Source of the DNA: Setoptus koraiensis | Lineage: Eukaryota > Arthropoda | Length of the DNA stretch: 64,000 nt | Direction: 5' to 3' | NCBI GenBank assembly: GCA_048013815.1 | Contig: CM106586.1 | Coordinates: 20,212,001 to 20,276,000 of the forward strand | Part shown: in pieces, positions 51,236 through 61,185 of the stretch | Layout of the letters: every line of letters starts with the position of its first letter | How positions within the stretch are numbered: position 1 is the first letter of the stretch | Notes under the pieces: generated by a model | Told to the model about the DNA's origin: nothing | Database searches by the model: none | Seen by the model: the letters and a program-made list of their open reading frames with translations, nothing else | Program-made: the position numbers and the translations under genes

Positions 51236-51834
51236 TTTCATTGTTCGCCGTCGAGATGCTTATCTTGTCGGAGTTTCAGAGATACTTGCAGTGGCGACAG
51301 TGTTTGATTAGCGTCTCGGCTTGCCCGAAAACTAATTCAACAAAGTCATTGTTTGCAATTGTGATATTTCACTGCGCCCACAGATAGGCGTGCTATCAAT
51401 TATCGCTAATTGCTCATGTCGACAGCACACAGCAGATATATATCACAATAGTTGGATATATCATCTGACTACTGTGAGACACAATTGGCGTTTAGTCAGA
51501 AAATCTGATTTGGTGCTAAATCTTTATCTGTTATACATGCATTATTTACACTATGTACAAATCTGCAGATGCATTGTGCCGGGAACGCGGGCAAAGATCG
51601 TTAATGAGTGCGCAGCGAGCAGTACATCAGATAGAATCTTCATGATGTTTCAGCAGCATCACACGCAGCGTTTGCCGCGCGCGCCTCGTGCACTCGCTGC
51701 GTTCTGTGCCAATGTGCGGCACAGCCAATAATAATAGTAATAATAATAACAGTAATAAGGCGATAATTAGTCATGATTGGTGGCTTGTTGATCTAGCCTA
51801 CGAATAGCCACTAGTCGGTCTGACGAATTGACTG

Positions 51835-51880
51835 CATAAAAGCGCCTAGGCGTCGAAAACAGGCTTAAAAACAAATCAGT
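51835..51880 (+). promoter_or_regulatory. Candidate TATA box and TCAGT initiator
   Basis: CATAAAAG at 51835-51842 lies about 40 bp upstream of TCAGT (51876-51880), the arthropod initiator consensus. The start codon of the small secreted gene follows at 51956. Spacing is somewhat longer than the usual 30 bp. Confidence 0.45.
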
Positions 51881-51955
51881 GTGCCGACCAGCCAACAACT
51901 AATTGACATTGGTATTTATTTACGTTATCATTACGCTTGGATAGCTACAAACAAC

Positions 51956-52344
51956 ATGCCAAAATCACTGCCAGCCAGAGCCGGAAGTGCGAGCAACAAC
52001 GGATTTAATGCGGTTGTTGTGCTCACCTTGTCGCTAATTGCACTCATCCTGATGTTGGCCGTCGTGATGGTCAGCGCCGATTATTCTCGCACCTATGGCC
52101 ACTTTGGAGAGAGGTAAGTTGGCTCTGTTAGCCAGTCACAAACAGTGAACCAGCCATTCGACATAACACTCATGCCAATCACGTTACGCAAATCACTTAC
52201 GTAATCGTTTGCAGGTACTATGGCCAATTGAACGGTTACAACGGCATTGGATACGGTTACAACTATCATCAGGGCGGCCACAACGGACGTCACATCGCTC
52301 ATCGCAGGCCCTATCGGTATGGCTATAGATGGTACCAAGGTTAA
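51956..52344 (+). CDS. Small secreted Gly/Tyr/His-rich peptide
   Basis: Two exons, 51956-52113 and 52215-52344, joined in phase 2 (AG|GTAAGT...GCAG|G, 101-bp intron), giving 95 aa. Residues about 20-42 form a strong hydrophobic signal sequence (VVVLTLSLIALILMLAVVMV) ending in SADYSR. The mature part is only about 50 residues and is Gly/Tyr/His/Arg-rich (YYGQLNGYNGIGYGYNYHQG, then HRRPYRYGYRWYQG). Such composition is seen in cuticle proteins and in GY-rich antimicrobial peptides; neither is proven. An in-frame ATG 25 codons upstream (51881) is less likely because it would bury the signal sequence further inside. It is the first of a plus-strand run of orphan secreted genes. Confidence 0.75.
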
Positions 52345-54174
52345 GGCCACAGCAAAATGTTTCATTATAGGCCCGCTCATTCTCTGAGATTCATTTTCTA
52401 TGCAAGCTCCCCAGTTGCGACACAAGCGTATTGTAACAGCGTGTTGTGTAGAGGTCACAAAGGCTCTCTATTGAATCAAACCATTACGTCATTGCGTATG
52501 TGCCTCGACAAAAGACGATGAATGAACGAGTTTCACATATAATACAGTTTTATATGATATAATAATAGATCCCTAAAGAGCTTGCCCCGCAAATCAACTG
52601 CCGCTTCGTTATTCATCATGATTCTCGAAATTCTCAAACTTTCTTGCAGCGTGACAGGCTGACTGACATGCATACATTCGAGTGGCGTGCCTTATGCGTT
52701 TCGTATCCAACGAATACAGTCGAAAATTGTTTCTCTTCAAGAGTATCTCTTGTCACATTGCGTGCCTGTTGATGGCACTAACAATGGAACACAGACAGTG
52801 ATAAATGCCCATTGTCTTTGTCGCTGCACTTATCGAGACAAACTTAAAAAGTTGCAAATATAAAATAATAAGTACACATCTCGTTATATAATGTATAATT
52901 AGGTGCAGTTATGTAGATGATTGGGCACTGAAAAGTTTCAAGTTTGAAAGTTTTAAGTTGCCAACAACATAGTGCCAAGCCGCGCTGAATTAATTAATTA
53001 GCTGTTGTTGGTGTGAAGAATGATCGCGAGAGGCGCTAATGACGCGCCACAGAGTGCGCAACACAGCCTGAACTCAGTTGTTCAATTAATTATGAGCCGA
53101 TGTTGCATTGAGCCGACGTGTGTTGTGCGGCTCGTGAGTTTGTGTTAGGCTCACTCAGTGTCACTTGCAGAGGTCAAGAGGCGCCCCCACACGATTGTCT
53201 CTTGCAGAACTATGGGCCAGTGCCAAAGTGAAACAGCTTCGAAGAAAAGTAACTCTTTTTGTTACCGTGAGCCAATGTTTGTCTTGGCGTGTATCTTGAT
53301 GAAGTTTATCTCGATGTGTCATTAGTAGCAGAGTATTTTTAGTTTGTTGAATCAAAATTGTCAAAATGCAAGCTCGTCTTGCCCACGGTCGCTGGATAAG
53401 CGACGATGGATGATGTTATGCTGTCCATCGGGCTCGTTGAACAAGTTGATTAGGGCAATTGTCTCTATAAACTATTCTCAGACGATTACACCAGCAGCCG
53501 AAAAGAGTTGCCTTCACATTACTCACGTCGTGACACCTGAGGGAGAGAGGGGGCAAAAGCCAGAGTTGGCTGCATCTGCACTCTTGACTGTCTAGTTTGC
53601 TGGCTGTCACATAACACGGTTGCATAACAACAAAACTAGAATTCCAAGGCACTCGAGGCATTCGTTGATTGAGCTCAGTTTTTATTAGTATTGTGGCGAG
53701 CGTAGACAGTGACAGACAGGTTATTATTAATGATTGAGAGCAGCCAAGAGACTGTCAGCGTCGCATAAAACCAACGTTACAGTTGAAGTAGAAGTAAAAG
53801 TTTTCAATTTATAGTTGGCACACAAGGCTCTGTAGTTACCACTCGTCCCATTGACTGCAATTGCGTAATATCAAAGATAATCAAAGATTCACCTCACTAT
53901 GTCAAAAGCAGGAATATTCGGTCGGTGCCTGATATTGATGTTTGCAGCATTGCTATTCATGCTTCTAGTGTAACTCTCATCCATAATCTCTGCTCGCCTC
54001 CCCCCCCTTCCACTGACACAATCAGTGAGCCGAAAAACTTTTTCTGCCACCATCACCGAGACTTGTTGTCATTCAATCAGACACCAACAAGACAGTGCCA
54101 ACAACATAATATAATACCCTCAAGTACCCAACAACCAACTAATTAACCAACAAATTAAATCAACCAACGCAAAT
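52345..54174. other. Intergenic region
   Basis: AT-rich, with a C8 run at about 54000-54007 and no supported coding exon. The 3' part (54040-54174), rich in CCAACAA words, is probably the 5' UTR of the next gene. Confidence 0.5.
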
Positions 54175-54687
54175 ATGGAACGAAACGTGTTTCTCAATAT
54201 ATCCATTGTTGTGCTGCTTATAGCCACAATAACCCTTTTGCAACAGGTACAATTGAGCGAGGCCAAATGCTCAAAGTCGGACGAAACGGCCGTCAAGTGT
54301 TACGTTGTCAATCAAAACCAGCCCAAGAGCCGAGTCAAAGTGGCCAACAATATTAAATTTGCCGACGTTATATATAACGTGGCAAAATATTACGATGAAT
54401 CAGGCTCAAGTTGTGCCCCGCCAACAAATAGCAATCAGAAGCAACAACAAACTAGCAATGGAAAACAAGCCACAGAGATAACGCGCCTCCTCAATGAAAA
54501 AGTCACCAGATCCGGCGATGATGCGGCCAAAATGTATCCATTGAGAGACACTAAAGACTCTAATGAGGCGCGTCTCAAATTGAGTGACTCTTCGTGTGTC
54601 TTTGTCAAGGTAGACACTTGTAGGACAGCATCCACTGGCTTTGCTTTGGACTGTTCAAAAGTTCTTAGAGTTAGCACTGTAGAATGA
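54175..54687 (+). CDS. Small secreted six-cysteine protein, unknown family
   Basis: Single-exon 170-aa protein. It begins MERNVFLNISIVVLLIATIT, a clear signal peptide with cleavage expected after LSEA. The mature protein has six cysteines (AKC, VKC, SSC, SSC, DTC, LDC), enough for three disulfides. A Gln/Asn/Ser-rich linker lies in the middle (NSNQKQQQTSNGKQ). I recognise no known cysteine framework. The AATAAA at 54714-54719 is only 27 bases after the stop, supporting a complete short transcript. It neighbours other orphan secreted genes on the same strand. Confidence 0.75.
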   Translation: MERNVFLNISIVVLLIATITLLQQVQLSEAKCSKSDETAVKCYVVNQNQPKSRVKVANNIKFADVIYNVAKYYDESGSSCAPPTNSNQKQQQTSNGKQATEITRLLNEKVTRSGDDAAKMYPLRDTKDSNEARLKLSDSSCVFVKVDTCRTASTGFALDCSKVLRVSTVE

Positions 54688-54713
54688 GCACCAGTTCGCG
54701 TTTAATAAAGTGC

Positions 54714-54719
54714 CCACGA
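54714..54719 (+). terminator. Polyadenylation signal AATAAA
   Basis: Canonical hexamer 27 bases after the stop codon of the six-cysteine gene; a second AATAAATAAA lies just downstream. Confidence 0.7.
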
Positions 54720-55056
54720 GGCTGTGTGGAATCAATAAATAAATAGAGAAATAATAAATAACATAGAGATGTTACATGTGTCAACGTTATTTTTAGAAAT
54801 GTCTTATTGTGGAATTCAATGGTCACAGGCAAACTTGTGGATGATTTTGTTCGAAACATCATGAGTCTCTTTCAACGCGAAAAACCGATACTGTAAAATT
54901 GGTGGCTCCAAAATAGCTATAAATATAACAATAAATATAATTACAAGCAACTCTGGCAACTTGGCATCGATTTTTCCGAGAGCAACCCGAGAAATCGTCT
55001 TCTCAAATAGCAATTGTCTACTAGCGTAAAATTTCCGTAGAGTAGAAATAAAGAAT

Positions 55057-56316
55057 TTGATTAAAACTTCATTATTCGCCCTTCTAGTCTGCGTTGGACT
55101 GTTCTCTGACAGGGTCTATGCTTCGCCAGAAAATGGTGGCTACCAGACACATAGTTCAGAACCTGAAATATGGACTAAAGAAATATGTAGAGATGCGTTC
55201 CGAGGTATCAGTTCCATAAGAGAGTTTGAGTTTTATGCCAACAAATTGCTCAAAGATGCTGATGTACAATCAACTGAGTCTCAGCAAGAATCAATCATCG
55301 GCGATGTAAAGATAGATACGCCAACATTCAATAGATGTATGCACAGTGTCGATGGCATTGGTGATCTTAGGAAACTTCGAGATATCGTTGATCAATCAAC
55401 GCGTATCAAGTCAGTTTGTCAAGCGAACTATGCCGATAAATTGTTAGAATTCGATAGGACGATGAAGGAAAACGTGGCACACAATAAGGTTTTATTTATC
55501 ACTAGCAAACAAAAACATAGACTGTCTCGTTTCTTCAGTTTGTTCGCTGGCCAAGTTGTGCTGACTTGCAAGAGGTCGCTTGCCAAAAAACTAGAGCAAG
55601 CTGAGAAGAATAATGAAGAGTTGGCTAAAAGCATTGAATTTGTTCTAGAGTCCGCAACCACCAGAGATAATTTACGATTGCAACAGTCAGCCGGCCTGAA
55701 TAACAAATTTTCAGCCGACGTGAATTCTCTATTGAAGTTGGCCTTCAAGAGTGAAGTAAAGCCATTCAACACAGTGGAGAATATGATATTATTGAACTCA
55801 ATGAAATTCGAACCGGACTCGGCTTTTTCTATTGGTGTGACAATAAATGATGTTTCTAAATTGGAGGCATTCTCGAAAACGAGACAAGCCTGCTATCTGA
55901 TTGATTCCTATAGTCAAAACTCCATCTATGCAATACCCAGACTAGCATGGAGAGGCTATTTGGCTGCAGACGCGAATATGGGTGTTGATACCAGTTTGGC
56001 CAATGACGAACGCGTGCAAAAGTGGATAAAAGCCATTCAATACTGCCAAGGCGTTCTACTAGTCGATGTCAAAGTTGATATCGAGCAAGAAGAGATAATC
56101 AAGCTGGATAAAGGCACATCGAATGATCAGTCTATAATTATTGATTTGGTTAGGATGGATAAAGAAAAAGACAATCGAAATGGGAAGCAGCCTGCTCACA
56201 TCTACGAAGGCGAGGACACTTTCGATGAATTGGACGCCGATCTGAGATGCTACACCTATGCTGGCGGTCTCAAAGGATGGCTATTGAAGCGAGTGGATGA
56301 ATACTTGTTCGAGTGA
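55057..56316 (+). CDS. Secreted or membrane-anchored protein of unknown family (start uncertain)
   Basis: About 419 codons, open from 55041. The N-terminus IKTSLFALLVCVGLFSDRVY is a signal peptide, but the frame has no ATG before it: 55057 is TTG, and the first in-frame ATG is about residue 95. A start in an upstream exon is therefore likely. One phase-compatible candidate is 54861-54892 (MSLFQREKPI, donor CT|GTAAAA) joined to an acceptor CGTAG at 55040; this is weakly supported. The mature part is helical-looking with seven cysteines and no recognised domain; motifs include KEICRDAFRGISSIREFEFY and RCYTYAGGLKGW. The stop at 56314-56316 directly abuts another frame that encodes a membrane segment, so the C-terminus may also be incomplete. 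Confidence 0.6.
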   Translation: MIKTSLFALLVCVGLFSDRVYASPENGGYQTHSSEPEIWTKEICRDAFRGISSIREFEFYANKLLKDADVQSTESQQESIIGDVKIDTPTFNRCMHSVDGIGDLRKLRDIVDQSTRIKSVCQANYADKLLEFDRTMKENVAHNKVLFITSKQKHRLSRFFSLFAGQVVLTCKRSLAKKLEQAEKNNEELAKSIEFVLESATTRDNLRLQQSAGLNNKFSADVNSLLKLAFKSEVKPFNTVENMILLNSMKFEPDSAFSIGVTINDVSKLEAFSKTRQACYLIDSYSQNSIYAIPRLAWRGYLAADANMGVDTSLANDERVQKWIKAIQYCQGVLLVDVKVDIEQEEIIKLDKGTSNDQSIIIDLVRMDKEKDNRNGKQPAHIYEGEDTFDELDADLRCYTYAGGLKGWLLKRVDEYLFE

Positions 56317-56348
56317 ATGTCGAAGATAAATCGTTCAAACAATCGCTG

Positions 56349-56639
56349 ATGCAAGATTATCAAGATCCTGAAGGCGAGGTGCAATTCGGTGGCTCTGTGG
56401 CGACCATGGCTACATCAACAACTGCGACTCACGTTTCAACTGCTGCCGCTGTAGCCCATCACCACTATCTTGGTGGCTCGTTAGGCGCTGAAATCGGTAC
56501 GATTTTTGGCATCGCCACAGCGTTTACATTAATTTTTGGCCTGATAGCACTTTTGTTTAATTACTTGGGTAGTCCTTCTCTTGGAGATTGTGTGTCTGTG
56601 TCTCTGCTTCCAACTACCTGTGCCACTTTGCACAGGTAA
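56349..56639 (+). CDS. Ala/Thr-rich single-pass membrane segment, possibly the 3' part of the preceding gene
   Basis: The frame is open from 56301, overlapping the end of the preceding coding region by 16 bases in another frame. Its first ATG is 56349 (MQDYQDPEGEVQFGG). It encodes a Thr/Ala/His linker and one strong membrane helix (IGTIFGIATAFTLIFGLIAL) followed by a short tail. It has no signal peptide of its own. The simplest reading is that it encodes the membrane anchor of the upstream secreted ectodomain, through an undetected small intron or a frame error in the assembly. A separate small membrane protein is the alternative. Confidence 0.4.
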   Translation: MQDYQDPEGEVQFGGSVATMATSTTATHVSTAAAVAHHHYLGGSLGAEIGTIFGIATAFTLIFGLIALLFNYLGSPSLGDCVSVSLLPTTCATLHR

Positions 56640-57164
56640 ACTTCTTACGCAATAATAAACATTTAGTATATACTACACACAAGGCCTCACTTGCACCCCT
56701 GCATATCGTTGTCGATGGAAACTTGCTCATATGTAACAATACATTGGCACAAGCGTATAAAAATGTCAAAATAGCTTGTCAGACAATGCGACACAACAAA
56801 TGCACACAATAAATCACCTGAGCTGAGCTGATGATGTGCACTCATTAATAACGTCTCTCTCTCTCTCTCTCTCTGACATAATAACACCGTTATCTTATCT
56901 CTCAACTTGTTGTTGTTCATCTAATCACCATCTGAACAGCTGGTAAATTCTGTCGAAACGCCGCCTCAATCTAGAGAACAATCTAAAGGGTTGTTAGCGC
57001 TGCTAACATAAGCTAGATAATCTCTGTCCTAATCGGATTTCATTCTCTGTATTGATGTGTAGCGATTCGACGCAAAATCTAAAATTATTAGAGCATTTTG
57101 ATGCAGTACATTGATTTACACGTTAATTGTTTTTGCTTGATACACAAATAATTTGAGGGTCAAG
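56640..57164. other. Intergenic region with (TC)n microsatellite
   Basis: A pure (TC)n run lies at 56854-56876. The rest is AT-rich and shows no coding exon. Confidence 0.6.
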
Positions 57165-58096
57165 ATGATTCCAGTCGCTCTAATGAAAAATGGCAGTCTC
57201 GCTCTAATTATAGTAACATTACTTCTATGCGAAGTCAATCGGTTCGGCTCAATCAATGCCAATCCAGTCTCAGATGCAGCTGCAAATGAAAATAATAATT
57301 CCAACAAAGAATACTGGAATAAGAGGCGGGAGGAATTTTACAGTAACACCACTTTCAACCTTTCCGATGTAAGATCTTCAGTAACTTTCTAGCAGCAAAA
57401 GCGCTCGCTGTCTATTAGGTAATCTTTCCCTTAGTTTTTAATGGCCTAAACTATAATTCCATTGATCCCATAGAGTGCGAAAGAATTAATAGGCTCCAAA
57501 TATGGACCAAAGAGTTCACGACTCCCTTTCTGGTTTGATTACGAGCTGTTCAAAGCAGTCTTCGACAAAACAAACGCAACACCGGAGGAAGACTTGCAGA
57601 AACACTATAATTATGTCCGAACTTGCTTCGATGTACTCATCAAGAGAGTCGCCTATCGTATGCTGACCACAGACGAGCTAGCCATGATAGATAAATATGC
57701 CGATGAGGTTAGTATAGTTGAAGTGAACTAGCTTAATCAGATTAGTGCCAATCACGCGATTAATCTCACATCACATTCAATCTTCTTTGTATTTTCGCAA
57801 GTTTGCTTTAAAGCCTACTGATGATAATCAAAAAGCGGCCCAAGACCCCATAAATCTCGGATTGTCCTTGGTTCAAGATGAAATTAACAAGATAAGAAGC
57901 AAAAATCAATTAAAGCAAACGCTCATAGTACTAAATGTATGATTGTTCAAAGACGAGACTGGCTAGTCTAAATAACTGATTTGTCCAAATGATTATTTAC
58001 ACCGTCTTTTCTTCTTTCATCATTAAATTGATTTGTATGTAGGAGGAGGAGGAAACAGGTCATGTTATCGATGGAGTGATGCCCTGGGAAAAATAA
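57165..58096 (+). CDS. Small secreted protein of unknown family, four exons
   Basis: Exons 57165-57368, 57474-57707, 57802-57936 and 58043-58096 join in phase 0 at every junction (introns 105, 94 and 106 bp; all GT-AG), giving 208 aa ending GVMPWEK. The first 35 residues form a signal peptide (KNGSLALIIVTLLLCEV, cleavage probably near SINA). The mature part is acidic and helical with NTT and NAT glycosylation sequons, a WFDYELFKAVFDK segment in exon 2, one cysteine only (VRTC), and an EEEE patch. No family recognised. AATAAA lies at 58198-58203. An in-frame ATG at 57183 is an alternative start with an equally good signal peptide. Confidence 0.75.
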
Positions 58097-58197
58097 ATTT
58101 GGGTAAGAACTAATTCTCTCCTTCATGAATATCAAGATTAGTAGATTGGATGTGAATTGAGACCAAGTAGTAAGCTACTGTATTCATCGAGCAGACA

Positions 58198-58203
58198 AAT
58201 AAA
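58198..58203 (+). terminator. Polyadenylation signal AATAAA
   Basis: About 100 bases after the stop codon of the four-exon secreted gene. Confidence 0.6.
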
Positions 58204-58398
58204 GGCTGCCGATTGAGAAATAAAATGTGAGCTTGAAAGATAGCTCGAGCCTCGAGCTCATAGTTTATTTGCATGGTGTGCTTACATAAAAGATATATTT
58301 ATATACTAAAGATCCTAATTACTAAGGTCGTAATAAACTTTACGCTACTATACACCAATTCATGATACAGTTATTTACAAATGAATATAAAATTAAAG

Positions 58399-61185
58399 TT
58401 ATACCAGAGTATGCTTTTCGTGTGTCCTCTCAACAGTCTGTCTACTCCTCGGTTTCGCATATTCTGTCTTTGCACGATTATACGTAACACTGTTGATGGG
58501 AGAATTGATGGGAAAGAATGGTGGTTAGCTTGCTGTTATTCGTGTAAATAGGAGATCAGTATTCATTATCTGTTATTAACTTACTTAGAAGGAATCTTCA
58601 AAGATGACTCGGAATTGACGCGAGTGGACGGTGGACTGTAGTGAGCATTGAGACCAACATTGTTTGGAACAATCATGTAATCTATATTTGGATCGCTATG
58701 AACATCACTTGTGGAGAACAGAAGAGTAGTTTTGTGTTAATAGTTGGTTAAATAGTTTTCTTTCTGATATGTTGCGTGAGTAATTAAAGCTCAAGATTAT
58801 CAATCAAGTTATTCAAGTTCAAGTTAATATTACCTTTTAACTTTGCAATAGAAACATGAACATAATAGAATGATGAATAGTAATACAATCGAAACGATGC
58901 CAACAGTGTAGGAAACTGTCTTGTAGGCCCTGAGTTCTAACTCTAAAGGTGAGTATGACAATGACCAGGTATAGGGCTCTCTAATCAATAGCGTGTCAAT
59001 ATAATCATTCCAAAATTGAGCGCTCTTTTGCTTATAGTCTCTAAACATGGAGCTAGTGTGATTGGTGCCATTAATAGATAGATAGCGCTGATCATTGATT
59101 GAAGCTGGTTCCCATCTCATTGTATTGAGTATGGCGTAAGGAGTAGGATTGCCTCCACGAGCAAAGTTACCGAACGCCTCCATAAAGAATCTACTCATAT
59201 TTCTATCAGATTCTGTCCACTGAGCATCTTTAAGATTATACATGGGCGGAAAGTATTTGGGATCTAGGAAGGGCGCACCAGAGACCAAAAAATACTCTGT
59301 ATCGTGCGGTACACCCATCCAGCCCTCGGACCGAACAAGTCCCTCTATTGTGTAGTTGAGCACATAGGAATAAGTTGGAATCTTTCTTGACAACAGCGCC
59401 TTCACCATCTTGTCGTGACCCGATACTACCCACGAGTCTGTGTACAAATCTATGAGGCCCTGCCTGTAAAGACTATAGTTGCCCCTGTCAGACCATGGCG
59501 AATACATGAAGTTGAGCGCCTTCAAAAATGCCTGCTGATTTTGAGTTGCATTAAAAGTCTTGACATAGGTTCGAAGTTTTCTCACAAAGAAATCAGGTGT
59601 CACTTCGTAGTTCCTTAGCATTGCGTCCTCATCCTCCAGCAGATAAGTTGAACCATCGTCTCTTGTAACTCCAGACATGTAGGCAAAGCCATCGAGGAAA
59701 TTCGAATAGGTATTCGTATAGGTATCAATAAGCGAACCTGAAACAAGAGCGAAATCCCTATCCCGAGTCGTAGAATCTACCACATGTGTGTAAGGCAGCC
59801 AACCCACTTCTGGCTCCACTTCTGTGGTGGTGAAGTCATTGTAAGCCCTGCTTTCCAAGCACCTCATAAGCGAGAATGTATCCTTAGTGTAACACCCAAA
59901 ATGCTCTCCAATAACAATACTGGTATTTCTGACAAATAGCGGATTCTCTTGAACGGCCCAAGCGGCGAGAGCTGACCCACTCTGAGCAATTACTCTCTTG
60001 ACAAGATGCTGAGAACGGGGCGATATAGCCAATAAGCCAGCGGCAGCAGCACCAGAGCCCGAACCCCACAAAGTGATTCGTTGGGGATCTCCATTGAATG
60101 CTTGGATATGGTCTCGAACCCAATGCAAAGCGGACAATTGATCTGCAAGACCGTAATTTCCAGCTGATGAATTATCTCCTGTTGCCATATAACCCAAAAC
60201 GCCAAGTCTGTAATTAAAGGTGACCACTACAACCTCCTGAGAGGTGGACAGCATGTGGCCCGGGAAAATGTTTCCACTGCCGTGATCAAACCGACCTCCG
60301 TGTATGTGCATTATCACAGGATAAAGATTGACAGGACGAGGACGCACCTGATCAAATATATGATGATTGAATGAATTTTTAGCGAGTTAATCAGTTATAT
60401 AATACTAATGTCGCCAATTATGTAATGTCTCCTAGACACAGTGTTTATGCTATGTGATGTATACTTACAGCGGGTGTGAATACGTTCAGATACAGGCAAT
60501 CTTCACTTGTTTCGGGAATTCCTTTGTCTATACCTGTGTACTTGACAGGCTGAGGACATGAGCTTCGATAGGTAGTCGCGGGCCATGTAGGCCATCTTTC
60601 TACAGGTTGGGGTAGTTTGAATCTGAGACCGCTTTCTTTAAGAGGGGGCCTGGCGTAGGGTATGCCCAAGAAGACAGACACATTCTTGAATATTTTCTCA
60701 TCGGCACTGAAAAATGGCCTGGGCGTTTCAAAAATCTTGTTGCGATTAGGTCTTTGGGGAAAACCAGACAAAGCTCGATCGGTGAGTAAAATTGTTTTGC
60801 CTGTCACTGGACCTAGTGATGTGGCCACTGTGACAGAAGTTTCCAAGTTTTCCGGATTTAGGAATGTATCGTGAATTCCTCCTAGATATTGTGCCTCGAT
60901 AGTATTTGAGAGTAGCACCACTATTGCAAAAATAAATAATATGTAAAAATTGAGAATAGATTTGCAGCAGTAATTTTCAGAGGGAATGTCACTAGAAGTC
61001 GCTTGGCAGTAATGGATGAGACTCCGTTTGTTCCCTCTACAATGAATATTCTTATCAATGTGTTTGTCAGACATGAGGAAAGTAGTGGCGTATCTTTGCC
61101 TCTTGCGACATTTGTTTTGATCAGGCTTCGTTTCAGGTGGATGACTCAATCTGCCAATGAGATAACTTTCGTTCGTTAAATACAT
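58399..61185 (-). CDS. Gli: Gliotactin (cholinesterase-like tricellular junction protein)
   Basis: Type I membrane protein of the cholinesterase-like adhesion family, needed at tricellular and septate junctions in insects. Four exons: 61185-60469, 60347-58834, 58707-58585, 58489-58399 (introns 121, 126, 95 bp; phases 0, 2, 2), about 814 aa. Gliotactin hallmarks: KYTGIDKGIPETSEDCLYLN, HGGRFDHGSGNIFPGH, EVVVVTFNYRLGVLGYMATG, FNGDPQRITLWGSGSG, RVIAQSGSALAAWAV and GVPHDTEYFLVSGAPF. The nucleophile elbow is G-S-G-S-G in place of G-E-S-A-G, so the catalytic Ser is Gly and the domain is non-enzymatic; the His is retained. A membrane helix (VGIVSIVLLFIILLCSCFY) and an 80-residue tail with several tyrosines (DYMIVP, TEYAKP) follow. 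The tail ends HTLV, a class I PDZ ligand. The signal sequence is at residues about 74-98, unusually far in. An acceptor-like TTTTAAAAG touches the first ATG, so a 5' exon may exist. Confidence 0.9.

Larger units (their letters stand above)
49355..51955. other. Intergenic region between divergent secreted-protein genes
   Basis: Shared upstream region of the minus-strand Q/Y-rich gene and the plus-strand Gly/Tyr-rich gene. It contains an ATT repeat (49701-49728), two perfect hairpins (50088-50134 and 51200-51235), CA runs and a CAACAA stretch at 50881-50905. No supported coding exon. Confidence 0.55.

Noticed and set aside
58399-61185. Active carboxylesterase or acetylcholinesterase
   Set aside because: The serine elbow reads G-S-G-S-G with Gly at the nucleophile position, a membrane helix and PDZ-ligand tail follow, and the closest family is gliotactin.
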